DNA from: Anaerosacchariphilus hominis
Lineage (GTDB): Bacteria > Bacillota > Clostridia > Lachnospirales > Lachnospiraceae
Reading direction: 5' to 3'
Length of the DNA stretch: 64,000 nt
NCBI RefSeq assembly: GCF_014290175.1
Contig: NZ_JACOOR010000006.1
Span: forward strand, 214,050 to 278,049
Shown piece by piece: positions 52,978 to 62,306 of this stretch (position 1 is the stretch's first letter; each line of letters starts with the position of its first letter). The position numbers and the translations under genes are program-made. The notes beneath the pieces are model-generated. The model searched no databases and was not told the DNA's origin. It saw only the letters and a list, made by a program, of their open reading frames with translations.

Positions 52978-54160
52978 TCGTTCTATAATCCTCCATCAGC
53001 TTTTCAAAGGCCGGCATGGAATCCAGAATCGTCTTCTCAGACACGCAGTAGGAGATCCGCACGTAGCCCGGGCAGCCGAAATCGTCGCTGGGAACCAGAA
53101 GCAGATCATACTTTTTTGCCCTCTCACAGAAGGCGTAAGCGTCCTCCTCCAGGGCTTTCATGAACAGATAAAAGGCTCCCTGGGGCTTTACACAGGTATA
53201 GCCCATGCGCTGCAGGCCCTCCACCAGGATATCCCGGTTCTTCTTATAAGCGGAAATATCTCCGGTATCGTCCACGCACTTTGCCACCACCTGCTGGAAC
53301 AGGGAGGGCGCGCACACGAAGCCCAGTACCCGGGCTGCGCCTGCGATGGCCGGAGCCACATGCTCATGATCGGCGATGCGATCCGGAATCACGATATAGC
53401 CGATACGCTCTCCCGGCAGGGACAGGGACTTGCTGTAGGAATAGCAGACCAGCGTATCGTCATAATATTTTGTCAGATAGGGCACCTGGATGTCATCATA
53501 CACGATCTCCCGGTAAGGCTCGTCGGTAATCAGATAAATGGGCGCTCCGTACTCTTCGGACTTTTTTTTCAGAATCGCGCAAAGATTCTTGATTGTTTCT
53601 TCAGAATATACAACTCCGGAGGGGTTGTTCGGAGTATTCACGATAACCACCTTGGTTTTCGGTGTAATGGCCCGCTCAAAGGCTTCCGCGTCGATCTGGA
53701 AATCCGGAAGTTTCGCCGGAATCACATTCAGGACGGCGCCTGCGCCCTCGACCCAGACACGATACTCCGGGAAGAACGGCGCGAAAGTGATAACTTCTTC
53801 ACCTGGGTTCAACAGGGCTTTCAGACAGATATTTAAGGATGCGGCCGCTCCGCAGGTCATGAAGATATTCTCCATACGGAAGTTCTCGCCGAAGCGGCGG
53901 TTCAGGGACCCGGCAATGGCAGTACGCACCTTCGGGTCGCCCGGTGCCGGAGAATAAGCGTGGATCTTCTCAGGCGGCAGCTCCATCAGCTCCAAAATCG
54001 CCTGCTTCACGGATTCCGGCGCCGGGATGCTGGGATTGCCCAGGCTGAAATCATAGACCTTGTCCTCGCCGATCTCGGCCTTTCTCTTCAGGCCGTAGGA
54101 AAATATCTCTCTTATAACAGAGCTTTTACTGCCAAGCTCATAGCATTCCTGTGATATCAT
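52967..54160 (-). CDS. PLP-dependent aminotransferase, class I/II (aspartate aminotransferase-like)
   Basis: A 397-residue fold-type I enzyme. Key segments are FSLGNPSIPAPESV (near 40), CGAAASLNICLKALL (about 109-123), NTPNNPSGVVY (about 174-184) and the PLP-binding lysine in CYSYSKSLSLPGERIGY (about 237), plus the C-terminal carboxylate-binding arginine in GYVRISYC. Class Ib/MalY-like members make aspartate, alanine or related amino acids. It is the first gene ahead of the MBOAT/DltD-like pair, but may merely be a neighbour. Confidence 0.93.
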   Translation of the reverse strand: MISQECYELGSKSSVIREIFSYGLKRKAEIGEDKVYDFSLGNPSIPAPESVKQAILELMELPPEKIHAYSPAPGDPKVRTAIAGSLNRRFGENFRMENIFMTCGAAASLNICLKALLNPGEEVITFAPFFPEYRVWVEGAGAVLNVIPAKLPDFQIDAEAFERAITPKTKVVIVNTPNNPSGVVYSEETIKNLCAILKKKSEEYGAPIYLITDEPYREIVYDDIQVPYLTKYYDDTLVCYSYSKSLSLPGERIGYIVIPDRIADHEHVAPAIAGAARVLGFVCAPSLFQQVVAKCVDDTGDISAYKKNRDILVEGLQRMGYTCVKPQGAFYLFMKALEEDAYAFCERAKKYDLLLVPSDDFGCPGYVRISYCVSEKTILDSMPAFEKLMEDYRTNAV

Positions 54161-54322
54161 AATTTTATCCTCCTCTGCAGATCATTCTTTATTCTGTTAT
54201 GATTCTGTCTGCATGATGAAAAGCGCGCCTGACGCACAGGCGCACGGCATACTTGATATTATTTTACTATCCGCAGAAAAAAAGTGCAAGGAAAATGCGC
54301 CGGTTCCCTTTGGAACTACGCA

Positions 54323-54366
54323 AAAAACGCCCCCGAAACCTGAATTTCTCCAGGCCCGGGGGCGTT
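54323..54366 (-). terminator. Rho-independent terminator of the ribosomal protein operon
   Basis: AACGCCCCCG (54326-54335) pairs with CGGGGGCGTT (54357-54366) and encloses a smaller CCTG/CAGG stem; TTTTTTG follows on the minus strand. The remaining bases from 54161 hold no gene. Confidence 0.9.
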
Positions 54367-54405
54367 CTAAGTTCAATCAAAGAATCTCGAACAATCAGAT
54401 AAGGC

Positions 54406-54942
54406 TTATACCAGCTCCAGAAGTACTTCCATCGCTGCGTCGCCCTTACGCTGGCCGATCTTTACGATTCTGGTGTAACCACCGTTGCGGCTTGCGTACT
54501 TCGGTGCGATCTCGTCGAACAGCTTTGCTGTCAGGTCAACCTTCTTGGTGCTCTTCTTCTTTCCTGCAGCTTCGGTCGGAACCTCAGTTACAGTGTAGAG
54601 AACCTTCAGCATCTGACGTCTGGCATGCAGTCTGGACGGCTGATCCTTCTTGATAGTCTTCTCTACTTCGTCGTATACGGTAACCTTCTTGCCGTCTACC
54701 ACTTCTTTTACGCGCTTTCCATCAGCGTCTTTACGCGGAACCTTAGCGGTAACAGTAACGGTATCGAAGTTGTCCTTCTCCTTTACTGCCAGTGCGATCA
54801 GTCCCTCAGCAATCTTGCGAACTTCCTTCGCCTTAGCCTCGGTAGTTACAATCTTGCCGTTCTCCAGAAGAGCGGTTACCTGATTTCTCAGGAGAGCCTT
54901 TCTCTGGCTGGATGTTCTGCTCAGTTTTCTATACTTTGCCAT
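54406..54942 (-). CDS. rplQ: 50S ribosomal protein L17
   Basis: A 178-residue L17. The N-terminal core [19 protein letters not shown] and [21 protein letters not shown] is standard, and the end [23 protein letters not shown] is the canonical C-terminus. About 50 residues are inserted between (around 65-100 and 125-140, Lys-rich) compared with the 127-residue E. coli protein; clostridial L17 proteins often carry such insertions. The start is set by GGAGGAAAAG. It is the last gene of the operon. Confidence 0.96.
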   Translation of the reverse strand: MAKYRKLSRTSSQRKALLRNQVTALLENGKIVTTEAKAKEVRKIAEGLIALAVKEKDNFDTVTVTAKVPRKDADGKRVKEVVDGKKVTVYDEVEKTIKKDQPSRLHARRQMLKVLYTVTEVPTEAAGKKKSTKKVDLTAKLFDEIAPKYASRNGGYTRIVKIGQRKGDAAMEVLLELV

Positions 54943-55027
54943 TTTTCTTTTCCTCCATCTGTGGAGCCACATCCCCATGCTTCTTCGGTCTTACTGGGGA
55001 GGACTTTCTTCCATAGTGTTTATGTGG

Positions 55028-55085
55028 GCGAGGAATTTTATTCCTCGCTCGGAATATCGGTACCTTCTCGAAGCCAGTTCGAGAA
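55028..55085 (-). ncRNA. Two hairpins in the rpoA-rplQ spacer
   Basis: In the 161-nt spacer, GCGAGGAAT/ATTCCTCGC (55028-55048) and TTCTCGAA/TTCGAGAA (55065-55085) form two perfect stems of 9 and 8 bp on the transcript. They could slow decay, act as a processing site or bind a ribosomal protein; no function is shown. Confidence 0.5.
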
Positions 55086-55103
55086 GTATCACCCAAGCGA
55101 AGA

Positions 55104-56063
55104 TTACTCTTCGCTTGGGTTCAGCTGTAATCCCAGCTCTTTCAGTTTTGCAAGAACCTCTTCCAGGGACTTACGGCCCAGGTTACGAACCTTCATCATA
55201 TCCTCCGGAGTTCTGTTGCAAAGCTCTTCTACTGTATTGATGCCTGCTCTCTTCAGGCAGTTGAAGGAACGAACGGAAAGCTCCAGCTCGTCGATGCTCA
55301 TTTCAAGCACTTTTTCCTTCTCATTGTCCTCTTTCTCTACCATAACCTCTGCGGTCTTGGCATTCTCGGACAGGTCGATGAACAGGCTCAGATGCTCGCT
55401 CAGTACCTTTGCAGCAAGGCTGACAGCCTCATCCGGAACCAGGGTTCCGTTTGTATACACATCAAGTGTCAGCTTGTCATAGTCAGTTACCTGACCAACA
55501 CGGGTATCCTGCACTGTCATGTTTACACGCTCAACGGGTGTATAGATAGAATCGATCGCAATCACTCCGATGGGAAGATCCGGATTCTTATTCTTATCTG
55601 CGCTCACGTAGCCTCTGCCCTTCGTAATCGTCAGCTCCATGTACAGCTTGCTGTCTGCGCCGCCGTTCAGATGAGCGATTACAAGCTCCGGGTTCAGAAT
55701 CTCGATGTCGGGATCTGCCTGAATATCAGCTGCTGTGACTACGCCCTCGCCATCGAACTCGATGTAGGCGATTTTCGCTTCGTTGCTGTCGCTTGTATTC
55801 CGAATGGCCAGATTCTTGATGTTCATGATGATCTCAGTTACGTCTTCCTTTACTCCAGGAATGGAACTGAACTCATGCAGAACGCCTTCGATCTTCACCT
55901 GGCTGACTGCTGCACCCGGTAACGAAGAAAGCATGATTCTTCTCAGTGAATTGCCCAGTGTCGTACCATAGCCTCTCTCGAGCGGCTCAACCACAAATTT
56001 TCCATACTTCTTATCATTTGAAATCTCTGCAATCTCAATTTTCGGTTTATTAAACTCGAACAC
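55104..56063 (-). CDS. rpoA: RNA polymerase alpha subunit
   Basis: A 319-residue RpoA. The N-terminal domain (about 1-230) contains [34 protein letters not shown] assembly residues ([17 protein letters not shown] quoted). The C-terminal domain (about 250-319) has the DNA- and activator-binding helix-hairpin-helix [19 protein letters not shown] and [14 protein letters not shown]. Normal length and in the standard place between rpsD and rplQ. Confidence 0.98.
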   Translation of the reverse strand: MFEFNKPKIEIAEISNDKKYGKFVVEPLERGYGTTLGNSLRRIMLSSLPGAAVSQVKIEGVLHEFSSIPGVKEDVTEIIMNIKNLAIRNTSDSNEAKIAYIEFDGEGVVTAADIQADPDIEILNPELVIAHLNGGADSKLYMELTITKGRGYVSADKNKNPDLPIGVIAIDSIYTPVERVNMTVQDTRVGQVTDYDKLTLDVYTNGTLVPDEAVSLAAKVLSEHLSLFIDLSENAKTAEVMVEKEDNEKEKVLEMSIDELELSVRSFNCLKRAGINTVEELCNRTPEDMMKVRNLGRKSLEEVLAKLKELGLQLNPSEE

Positions 56064-56121
56064 TAAAAGGCTCCTCCTTCACATTTTGTTTGGGTGTTAT
56101 GCTGTCGATGTTATACTCAGA

Positions 56122-56715
56122 TTACTTAGAATACAGCTCGACGATAAGCATCTCATCAACCGGTACATCAATGACTTCTCTGGACGGAAGCTCCTTAACG
56201 GTTCCCTTCAGAGCCTCAAGGTCAGCCTCAAGCCACTCCGGAACAAGTCTTCCTGCAGTTGCCTCTACGATATCCTTATATCTCTGAGAACCCTTGCACT
56301 TCTCTTTGATTTCGATCACGTCGCCAGCCTTTACCAGGTAGGACGGGATGTTTACCTGCTTGCCGTTTACCAGAACGTGCTTGTGATCTACGATCTGACG
56401 AGCCTCTCTTCTGGTTCTGGCCAGGCCCAGACGGAACACTACGTTGTCCAGTCTGCTCTCCAGTAAGATCATCAGATTCTCACCGGTCATGCCCTTCATC
56501 TTATCTGCTCTCTTGTAGTAGTTCAGGAACGGCTTCTCAAGTACGCCGTAGATGAATTTTGCTTTCTGCTTCTCACGAAGCTGAAGTCCGTACTCGGACA
56601 TCTTTCTGTTTGCTCTCTTTAACTCTCTTGTGGACTTTTTATCAATTCCCAATACTGTCGGCTCCAGACCAAGGGAACGACATCTTTTTAAAACCGGAAC
56701 ACGATTGACTGCCAT
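56122..56715 (-). CDS. rpsD: 30S ribosomal protein S4
   Basis: A 197-residue S4 with the RNA-binding S4 domain (about 88-150: [35 protein letters not shown]) and C-terminal LIVELYSK. It initiates 30S assembly at 16S rRNA. The N-terminal zinc cysteines present in some S4 forms are absent here (only C13 is visible), the zinc-independent form. Confidence 0.98.
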   Translation of the reverse strand: MAVNRVPVLKRCRSLGLEPTVLGIDKKSTRELKRANRKMSEYGLQLREKQKAKFIYGVLEKPFLNYYKRADKMKGMTGENLMILLESRLDNVVFRLGLARTRREARQIVDHKHVLVNGKQVNIPSYLVKAGDVIEIKEKCKGSQRYKDIVEATAGRLVPEWLEADLEALKGTVKELPSREVIDVPVDEMLIVELYSK

Positions 56716-56733
56716 AACTTACGACCTCCTAAA

Positions 56734-57126
56734 TTAGACTCTTCTACGCTTGGGCGGACGGCATCCGTTGTGAGGAACGGGTGTTACGTCACGAATACTG
56801 GTTACCTCCAGACCACATGCCTGAAGTGCACGGATTGCTGCCTCACGGCCTGAACCCGGTCCCTTAACCATAACGTCTACAGTCTTGAGTCCATGTACCA
56901 GAGCTGCCTTGGTTGCAGTCTCAGCTGCCATCTGTGCAGCATACGGAGTAGATTTTCTTGAACCTCTAAATCCCAGACCACCGGCACTTGCCCATGACAG
57001 AGCGTTTCCTTCGGTATCTGTCAGGGTAACGATTGTATTGTTAAAAGATGACTGAATATGTGCCTGTCCGCGTTCAACGTTTTTCTTTACGCGCTTTTTT
57101 GTCACTTTCTTTGTAACTTTCGCCAT
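56734..57126 (-). CDS. rpsK: 30S ribosomal protein S11
   Basis: A 130-residue S11 with a basic start, [20 protein letters not shown] (about 29-48), the conserved [14 protein letters not shown] segment and the C-terminus [18 protein letters not shown]. It forms part of the 30S platform. Standard position 51 nt after rpsM. Confidence 0.98.
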   Translation of the reverse strand: MAKVTKKVTKKRVKKNVERGQAHIQSSFNNTIVTLTDTEGNALSWASAGGLGFRGSRKSTPYAAQMAAETATKAALVHGLKTVDVMVKGPGSGREAAIRALQACGLEVTSIRDVTPVPHNGCRPPKRRRV

Positions 57127-57177
57127 TTTAAACTAACCTACTTTCTTCATATCTTGCATTCGCTAAGTGCTCAATGC

Positions 57178-57546
57178 TTATTTCTTTTTGTTTGCTACTG
57201 TTCTCTTCGGACCCTTGCGAGTTCTTGCGTTGGTCTTTGTCTTCTGACCACGAACCGGCAGTCCCTTACGATGACGGATACCTCTGTAGCATCCGATCTC
57301 CTGCAGACGCTTGATGTTCATCGCGATCTCACGTCTTAAATCTCCCTCTACCATGTAGTCAGCGTCGATTACTTCGCTGATTCTCTTGACTTCCTCGTCA
57401 GTCAGGTCTCTTACACGGGTATCCGGATTTACCTTTGCTGCTTCCAGGATCTTGGTTGCGCTTACGCGGCCGATGCCGTATACATAAGTCAGACCAATCT
57501 CTACACGCTTTTCTCTTGGTAAGTCTACACCAGAAATACGAGCCAT
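57178..57546 (-). CDS. rpsM: 30S ribosomal protein S13
   Basis: A 122-residue S13: [19 protein letters not shown] and [14 protein letters not shown] at the N-terminus and the basic [19 protein letters not shown] tail that contacts tRNA in the P site. It follows rpmJ after an unusually long 222-nt spacer with predicted RNA structure. Confidence 0.98.
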   Translation of the reverse strand: MARISGVDLPREKRVEIGLTYVYGIGRVSATKILEAAKVNPDTRVRDLTDEEVKRISEVIDADYMVEGDLRREIAMNIKRLQEIGCYRGIRHRKGLPVRGQKTKTNARTRKGPKRTVANKKK

Positions 57547-57768
57547 TTGATTATTCCTCCATTTAATAAAAAATTGGGTTCCGGGCGTTTTTTAATAGGT
57601 GCCCGATGACACTTTCCTAAATGGGATGCGGTGTTCGCATCCAGCCGGGTAAATACCCGACCTTTCAGATACTCTGCGGTACGCATTTCTCCGTTTTAAG
57701 CAATATCATTGTGAATAATCTCCTGCTCACAAATATATATGAAACGAGATTTATCACAATCTGCGGAA
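57547..57768 (-). ncRNA. Structured spacer/leader upstream of rpsM
   Basis: On the transcript the second half holds several short hairpins in a row: CGGGTATTTACCCG, GGATGCGAACACCGCATCC, GTGTCATCGGGCAC, and CGGGC elements that could pair alternatively with GCCCGG just before the ribosome binding site. No reading frame is convincing. It is a candidate ribosomal-protein-binding leader. Confidence 0.45.
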
Positions 57769-57882
57769 TTAACCCTGGCGCTGCTTGTGCTTCGGATTCT
57801 CGCAAATTACTCTGATACTACCTTTTCTCTTGATGATTTTGCACTTCTCGCAAATGGGTTTTACAGATGATCTTACTTTCAT
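57769..57882 (-). CDS. rpmJ: 50S ribosomal protein L36
   Basis: A 37-residue zinc-binding L36: [20 protein letters not shown] and [17 protein letters not shown], with Cys, Cys, Cys and His ligands intact. The start has AAAGGAGG. It is the first gene here; infA, often just upstream in Firmicutes, is absent. Confidence 0.97.
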   Translation of the reverse strand: MKVRSSVKPICEKCKIIKRKGSIRVICENPKHKQRQG

Positions 57883-58029
57883 CGTAAAAATCCTCCTTTC
57901 ACATCTTTCGTTCTTCTTCACCGTTCCACGACTGGGTTTTGAAGTGGAAAAATGCCGAAAAACAAGGCGTTTCTTGTTCCCGATCTCACGAATCTTCCAA
58001 AACCCGTTTCCTAAAAACAGGCGCAGAAT

Positions 58030-58082
58030 CCCCGTGGAGATCATACGTCTAGTATGATAACACACGGGGATTCAGATTGCAA
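58030..58082 (-). promoter_or_regulatory. Predicted promoter of the rpmJ-rplQ operon with overlapping hairpin
   Basis: On the minus strand, TTGCAA (58077-58082) and TATCAT (58054-58059), 17 nt apart. The -10 box lies inside an inverted repeat (CCCCGTG/CACGGGG outside and ATCATAC/GTATGAT inside, 58030-58069). The rest of 57883-58124 contains only the leader and no gene. Confidence 0.7.
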
Positions 58083-58124
58083 GTATTTTTTTATTTATCT
58101 TACCGGTTTTTTCAGCATTTCCTG

Positions 58125-58997
58125 CTAAACCACTCTGGTTTCCCGAAGGCTCGGATAAGCTGCCTCGTCCTGCTTACAGAAGTCTGCCAGCTCGCTGCCT
58201 GTGGCGAACCATACGCCCTCGTGGGCGCACATGTATTCCAGGAACTCCCGGAGCATGGCGAAACGTCCCGGGCTTCCGGTGGACTGGGGATCCAGCTGCA
58301 GGTTATAGCAGAGGCGATGATTGTAGTGTCCTGTGAACTCGTCCTTCCAATTGGAAAGTACGTTGCTGTAGTTTGCCACACGTCCCTGTCCGAAGGGGAA
58401 TGCGGGACGGTAGTTGAAAGCAAAATACGGCAGGTCAAAGTTCGCCCACTGCTGGGGAATCTGCAGGATTTTGTCGCCCTTTTCATTGGTCTTCATGAAA
58501 TAAGGCCGGTCGTCGTCGTACAGGTCGCTGGAATAGGTCATACCGTACTCTCTGGCGATATCCAGCGTCTCCAGCATCAGATCGCCGATGGGGGCCCGAA
58601 AACCGGCCGGCTTCTTTCCGCAGGCGTCCTCGATGGCTTTCACAGCCTTACCGATGCGCTCCCGCTGCTCCTCTGCGTCTAAGAGACCGAAATTTTCATA
58701 TTCATAGCCGTGGCAGGCGATCTCATGGCCTCTGTCTGCGATTTCTCTGATTTTTTCCGGATAGGTCTCCGCAGTCTTGCCCGGTACAAAGAACGTGGCC
58801 TTAATATGAAGCTCGTCCAGCAGACTTAAAAGTCTCGGAAGACCGTGGGTCATACCATACTGTCCCAGGGACAGGGTCTTGGGCATCTCTGCCGCTCTTT
58901 TATCGAGAGACAGCCAGAAGAACTCCGCAGCCAGATTGACCGAGATAAAAGCCGCGCATTGTTTGCCTTCCGGCAGTTTCATTTCCTGTGCGTACAT
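58125..58997 (-). CDS. CE4/PuuE-like deacetylase-fold protein lacking the canonical metal ligands
   Basis: A 290-residue homologue of the gene immediately upstream. The CE4 motif 1, FTFDLDGD in the partner, reads ISVNLAAEF here (Asp residues lost), and motif 2, HGYTHERF in the partner, reads HGYEYENF, with the second zinc histidine replaced by Tyr. Other blocks (IKATFFVPGK, GFRAPIGD) are retained. Either it is a non-catalytic partner, or a metal-independent amidohydrolase as described for PuuE-type allantoinase. Only 3 nt separate the two genes. Confidence 0.85.
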   Translation of the reverse strand: MYAQEMKLPEGKQCAAFISVNLAAEFFWLSLDKRAAEMPKTLSLGQYGMTHGLPRLLSLLDELHIKATFFVPGKTAETYPEKIREIADRGHEIACHGYEYENFGLLDAEEQRERIGKAVKAIEDACGKKPAGFRAPIGDLMLETLDIAREYGMTYSSDLYDDDRPYFMKTNEKGDKILQIPQQWANFDLPYFAFNYRPAFPFGQGRVANYSNVLSNWKDEFTGHYNHRLCYNLQLDPQSTGSPGRFAMLREFLEYMCAHEGVWFATGSELADFCKQDEAAYPSLRETRVV

Positions 58998-59000
58998 CTT

Positions 59001-59855
59001 CTAGTCCTCCTTTCTCGGATGTGCCTTGCGCCAGTATTCAGCCACTTCACTTCCGGTAGCCACCCACACATCGTCGTGGGAGGTTACCTCCTTCAGCACT
59101 TCCTCAAGAACCAGATTCCGTCCCGGCGCTCCGGAGATCTGCGGATGCATCAAAAACGCGATGCAAAGTCCCATATCATAGTAACCGCGGAACTCCCGGA
59201 TATCATTGTCCTGCACATTGCGATAGCAGCTGATACGGTCCAGTCCGGCGGGTTCAGCCGGGTAGACGCTGTAGGCCTGTGCCACATAGTCGTCCAACTC
59301 CCATTTGGAGGGAATCTCCACCAGATTAGTTTCCTTGCCATCCAGTACGGTATAATAGGGAATATCGTCGCCGCGCATGGAGCTGGAATACAGGAATCCC
59401 AGATCATTTAGCAGATAGGGCGTACGCACATGCCAATCTCCGGAGGGGGTTCGGAAGCCCTTCGGCTCCTTTCCCGTGATATCCTTGATGACTTTCTGGG
59501 TCTTCTTCAGAATCTCCAGCTGCTCCTCCACAGTCTTCTCCACGAAACGCTCATGGGTGTAACCGTGATTTCCTATCTCATGTCCCGCTGCGTCGATACG
59601 GCGGATTACATCCGGGTTATGCTCTGCCACATAACCCGGTACGAAAAAGGTTGCTTTTACATGATACTTATCCAATAAATCCAGAATCATGTCCACACAG
59701 CGGTTCGGACCGTACTGTCCGATGGAACGGGCGCGGATCAGCTTCTCCGTGTTCGGTTCATCGGAAGACATGTTCTGCCAGATGATATCGCCGTCCAGGT
59801 CGAACGTGAACATTGCCGCGCTCTTTTTGCCCTCCGGCCATAATGATTGACTCAT
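59001..59855 (-). CDS. CE4 polysaccharide deacetylase/PuuE-like amidohydrolase
   Basis: A 284-residue NodB-fold enzyme with intact metal-binding motifs: FTFDLDGDI (about residues 18-26), HEIGNHGYTHERF (about 91-103) and GFRTPSGDWH (about 132-141). KATFFVPGYVAEHNP is typical of the HpPgdA/PuuE branch, which includes peptidoglycan deacetylases and allantoinases. No signal peptide is present, so a cytoplasmic small-molecule amide, such as allantoin or a hydantoin, is a more likely substrate than peptidoglycan. A divergent paralogue follows. Confidence 0.9.
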   Translation of the reverse strand: MSQSLWPEGKKSAAMFTFDLDGDIIWQNMSSDEPNTEKLIRARSIGQYGPNRCVDMILDLLDKYHVKATFFVPGYVAEHNPDVIRRIDAAGHEIGNHGYTHERFVEKTVEEQLEILKKTQKVIKDITGKEPKGFRTPSGDWHVRTPYLLNDLGFLYSSSMRGDDIPYYTVLDGKETNLVEIPSKWELDDYVAQAYSVYPAEPAGLDRISCYRNVQDNDIREFRGYYDMGLCIAFLMHPQISGAPGRNLVLEEVLKEVTSHDDVWVATGSEVAEYWRKAHPRKED

Positions 59856-59899
59856 TTTTTAACCTCTTTTCTTCTACTGTCTGCCCATCTCTGCAGAAT

Positions 59900-61441
59900 C
59901 TATTCTGTCACATTTCCGGGCGTTTTTTCCTGTCCATATTTCTTTACAGAGAGTTTATGTAATACAAATACGACTGCGGTCAGAATCACTGCAGCTACGG
60001 CCAGCATAATCGGGCTGGTATCCATACCTGCCAGAATGAACATGACGCCGCAGATAACCGCTACGGTCACTGCATAAGGCATCTGGGTCTCAAAATGATC
60101 CACATGGTCGCAGCTTGCTCCGATGGATGCAAGAACCGTGGTATCGGAAATCGGGGAGCAGTGGTCTCCGAAGAGTCCGCCGCCTACGATAGCTGCAGAT
60201 ACCAGCGGCAGGGACGCGCCCATATCGATAGCTACCGGAAGTCCCAGCGGCATCAGTACGCCCATGGTTCCCCAGGAAGTACCTGTCGCAAAGGACATGA
60301 TAGCGCCCAAAATGAACATAACCAGCGGCAGCATGCTCGGTGCCAGGAAGCCGGAGGAAATCTCGATGAGATAGCCTGCGGTATTCAGCGTGCCTGTTAC
60401 GCTGGACAGGGACCATGCCAGAACCAGAACGATGCACATAAACATGGCATTGGCGCAGCCTTTGGTGTAGATGGTGACACATTCGGTAAAGGTGTACAGC
60501 TTGTCCTTCAGGCACATGATAATCAATACAATGGTAGCTGCGAAGAATGCGGAAGCGATACCGGTACGCAGGTCGCTGCCCGCTACTCTTTCATGCAGAA
60601 AGTCCTTGGAGAACAGGAATGCAAACAAAACTACTAAAAGGGTAATCAACGGAATTACCATGGTGCTGACTTTTCCCTCTTTCTCGTTGTCGCTGCCGCT
60701 CTTGTTCTCACTTCTCATGGGAACGCCGCCGTCGCGAAGGGTCTTGCCGGTCTTCATGGATCTATTCTGGGCCTTCAGCATGGGGCCGTAATCCCACTGG
60801 GTAAATGCCAGGAGACCTGCCATGAACAGAGTCAGAATTGCGTAATAGTTAAACGGAATGGCCTGCATGAACACATCCATACCGGAAACCTCGGTGATGG
60901 CCGCATTATCAAGCTCCGCCTGAATCAGGGAAATGGTAGTTACACCCCAGCCGATAATCGGAATCATGGAGCAGATGGGAGAGGTGGTGCAGTCCAGGAT
61001 ATAAGCGAACTTCTCTCTGGATACACGCAGCTTCTCAGCAAGCGCCTCGAAGATCGGTCCTACAATCAGGGAGTTTCCTGAATCGGTGAACCATACAAAC
61101 AGACCTCCCAGCCAGATGCCGGTCTCGCATTTTGCTCTGGTATTGACCTTCTTGGTTACCATGGATGTAAAGGCTCCGGCTCCGCCAGAAGAGGTCAGCA
61201 GGGCAATGAAACCGGAGATAATGGTCATCATAAATAAAGCCTGCATATTGGACGGCTCAGATAATGCCGCGAAAATGTGGGTGTGCGTCATTTCCAGAAA
61301 GCCCGCGATCGGGTTCCAGCCACAGATAATGGTGGAGCCTACGAAAACGGAAATGACAAGAGACACCACAATGTTTTTGGTTATCATCGCAAGGGCAATT
61401 GCCAGCACTGCGGGGATAATCGATAAGATACCGTATTCCAT
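59900..61441 (-). CDS. NhaC-family Na+/H+ antiporter
   Basis: A 513-residue transporter with about 12 membrane helices. NhaC-type blocks include FVWFTDSGNSLIVGP, GSTIICGWNP, FATGTSWGTMGVLMPLGLP (about 405) and GGLFGDHCSPISDTTVLAS (about 440). NhaC proteins exchange Na+ for H+, and relatives carry organic acids with sodium (malate/lactate type). Between a racemase and two amidohydrolase-like genes it may import their substrate rather than serve only sodium balance. Confidence 0.92.
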   Translation of the reverse strand: MEYGILSIIPAVLAIALAMITKNIVVSLVISVFVGSTIICGWNPIAGFLEMTHTHIFAALSEPSNMQALFMMTIISGFIALLTSSGGAGAFTSMVTKKVNTRAKCETGIWLGGLFVWFTDSGNSLIVGPIFEALAEKLRVSREKFAYILDCTTSPICSMIPIIGWGVTTISLIQAELDNAAITEVSGMDVFMQAIPFNYYAILTLFMAGLLAFTQWDYGPMLKAQNRSMKTGKTLRDGGVPMRSENKSGSDNEKEGKVSTMVIPLITLLVVLFAFLFSKDFLHERVAGSDLRTGIASAFFAATIVLIIMCLKDKLYTFTECVTIYTKGCANAMFMCIVLVLAWSLSSVTGTLNTAGYLIEISSGFLAPSMLPLVMFILGAIMSFATGTSWGTMGVLMPLGLPVAIDMGASLPLVSAAIVGGGLFGDHCSPISDTTVLASIGASCDHVDHFETQMPYAVTVAVICGVMFILAGMDTSPIMLAVAAVILTAVVFVLHKLSVKKYGQEKTPGNVTE

Positions 61442-61568
61442 ACTAATCCTCCTCGTTGGTTACAGGTTTACATAACTATCCATTCCTGTACCCTGTATTT
61501 TTATAATCAGGTAATCTGCTTTCCACGGGTATCTATCCTTCCGCAGGAAACCGATCCCATAATTATCT

Positions 61569-62288
61569 TCATAAGTCCACATGACTTTCATTGGTAAAAG
61601 GGTGATACTGCGCAGGGATATGCCTGAGCCCCAGCCGCACGCACAGCTCCGCATAGGCCACCGCGATAAAGGCCGGATCCAGCACCTTCACCGGATACTT
61701 CCGCTCCAACTCGTCGCCATAGCCTGCCATGCCAAGACATCCTAAGATGACGCCGTCGGCCTGGTATTTCTCCACTGCCTCCCTGCAGACCATTTCCAGA
61801 TGCTCTTTGGTGGCATTGGGGTTCACCCGCATTTTCTCTGCAGGGATATCCAGGGCCAGTACGGCCTGCATTTTCTCCCGGGCGATGCAGTTTCGCATCA
61901 TACGCCGGTAGGTCCGGGGAATATTCCATCCGGCTCCCGTCACGACCACGAAGCGGCTGCACAGGGTCTGGGCCACCGACAGGGTGACCTCCCCGGGCGC
62001 GATCACGGGAATCTTTACATTTTCCCGGAGAGCCTCCAGTCCCACATCGCTGAAGCAGTAGATCACGATGGCATCATAGCCGTCTTTCTCTGCCTGAATG
62101 GCCATCTTAACCAGCTCCGGCGCTGCGAAGGCCTCGTCTGTGTGACAGTCCAGTTCATCGGGGCCCTTTTTAATGCAGTCCACCGAGATCTCTACTCCCG
62201 ATGAGACTGCCGCTGACAGCATGCGCTCCCGGTCATCCATAACCGGTCGCTGCATAGCTTTATCTGTCATTAATACTTTAATTTTCAT
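61569..62288 (-). CDS. Aspartate/glutamate/hydantoin racemase-family protein (HyuA/HpxA-like)
   Basis: A 239-residue racemase with both catalytic cysteines in family context: VIYCFSDVGLEAL (about residue 80) and ILGCLGMAGYG (about 190). The Asp/Glu/hydantoin racemase family includes hydantoin racemase and allantoin racemase HpxA. The gene lies 18 nt after argH and 127 nt before the antiporter. The combination racemase, CE4-type amidohydrolases and transporter suggests catabolism of a chiral cyclic ureide or hydantoin. Confidence 0.88.
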   Translation of the reverse strand: MKIKVLMTDKAMQRPVMDDRERMLSAAVSSGVEISVDCIKKGPDELDCHTDEAFAAPELVKMAIQAEKDGYDAIVIYCFSDVGLEALRENVKIPVIAPGEVTLSVAQTLCSRFVVVTGAGWNIPRTYRRMMRNCIAREKMQAVLALDIPAEKMRVNPNATKEHLEMVCREAVEKYQADGVILGCLGMAGYGDELERKYPVKVLDPAFIAVAYAELCVRLGLRHIPAQYHPFTNESHVDL

Positions 62289-62306
62289 AGGAAAACAGCC
62301 CCCTGC

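Noticed and set aside
57621..57815. A 64-codon plus-strand frame upstream of rpsM.
   Set aside because: Lies in the structured spacer on the opposite strand with no ribosome binding site.
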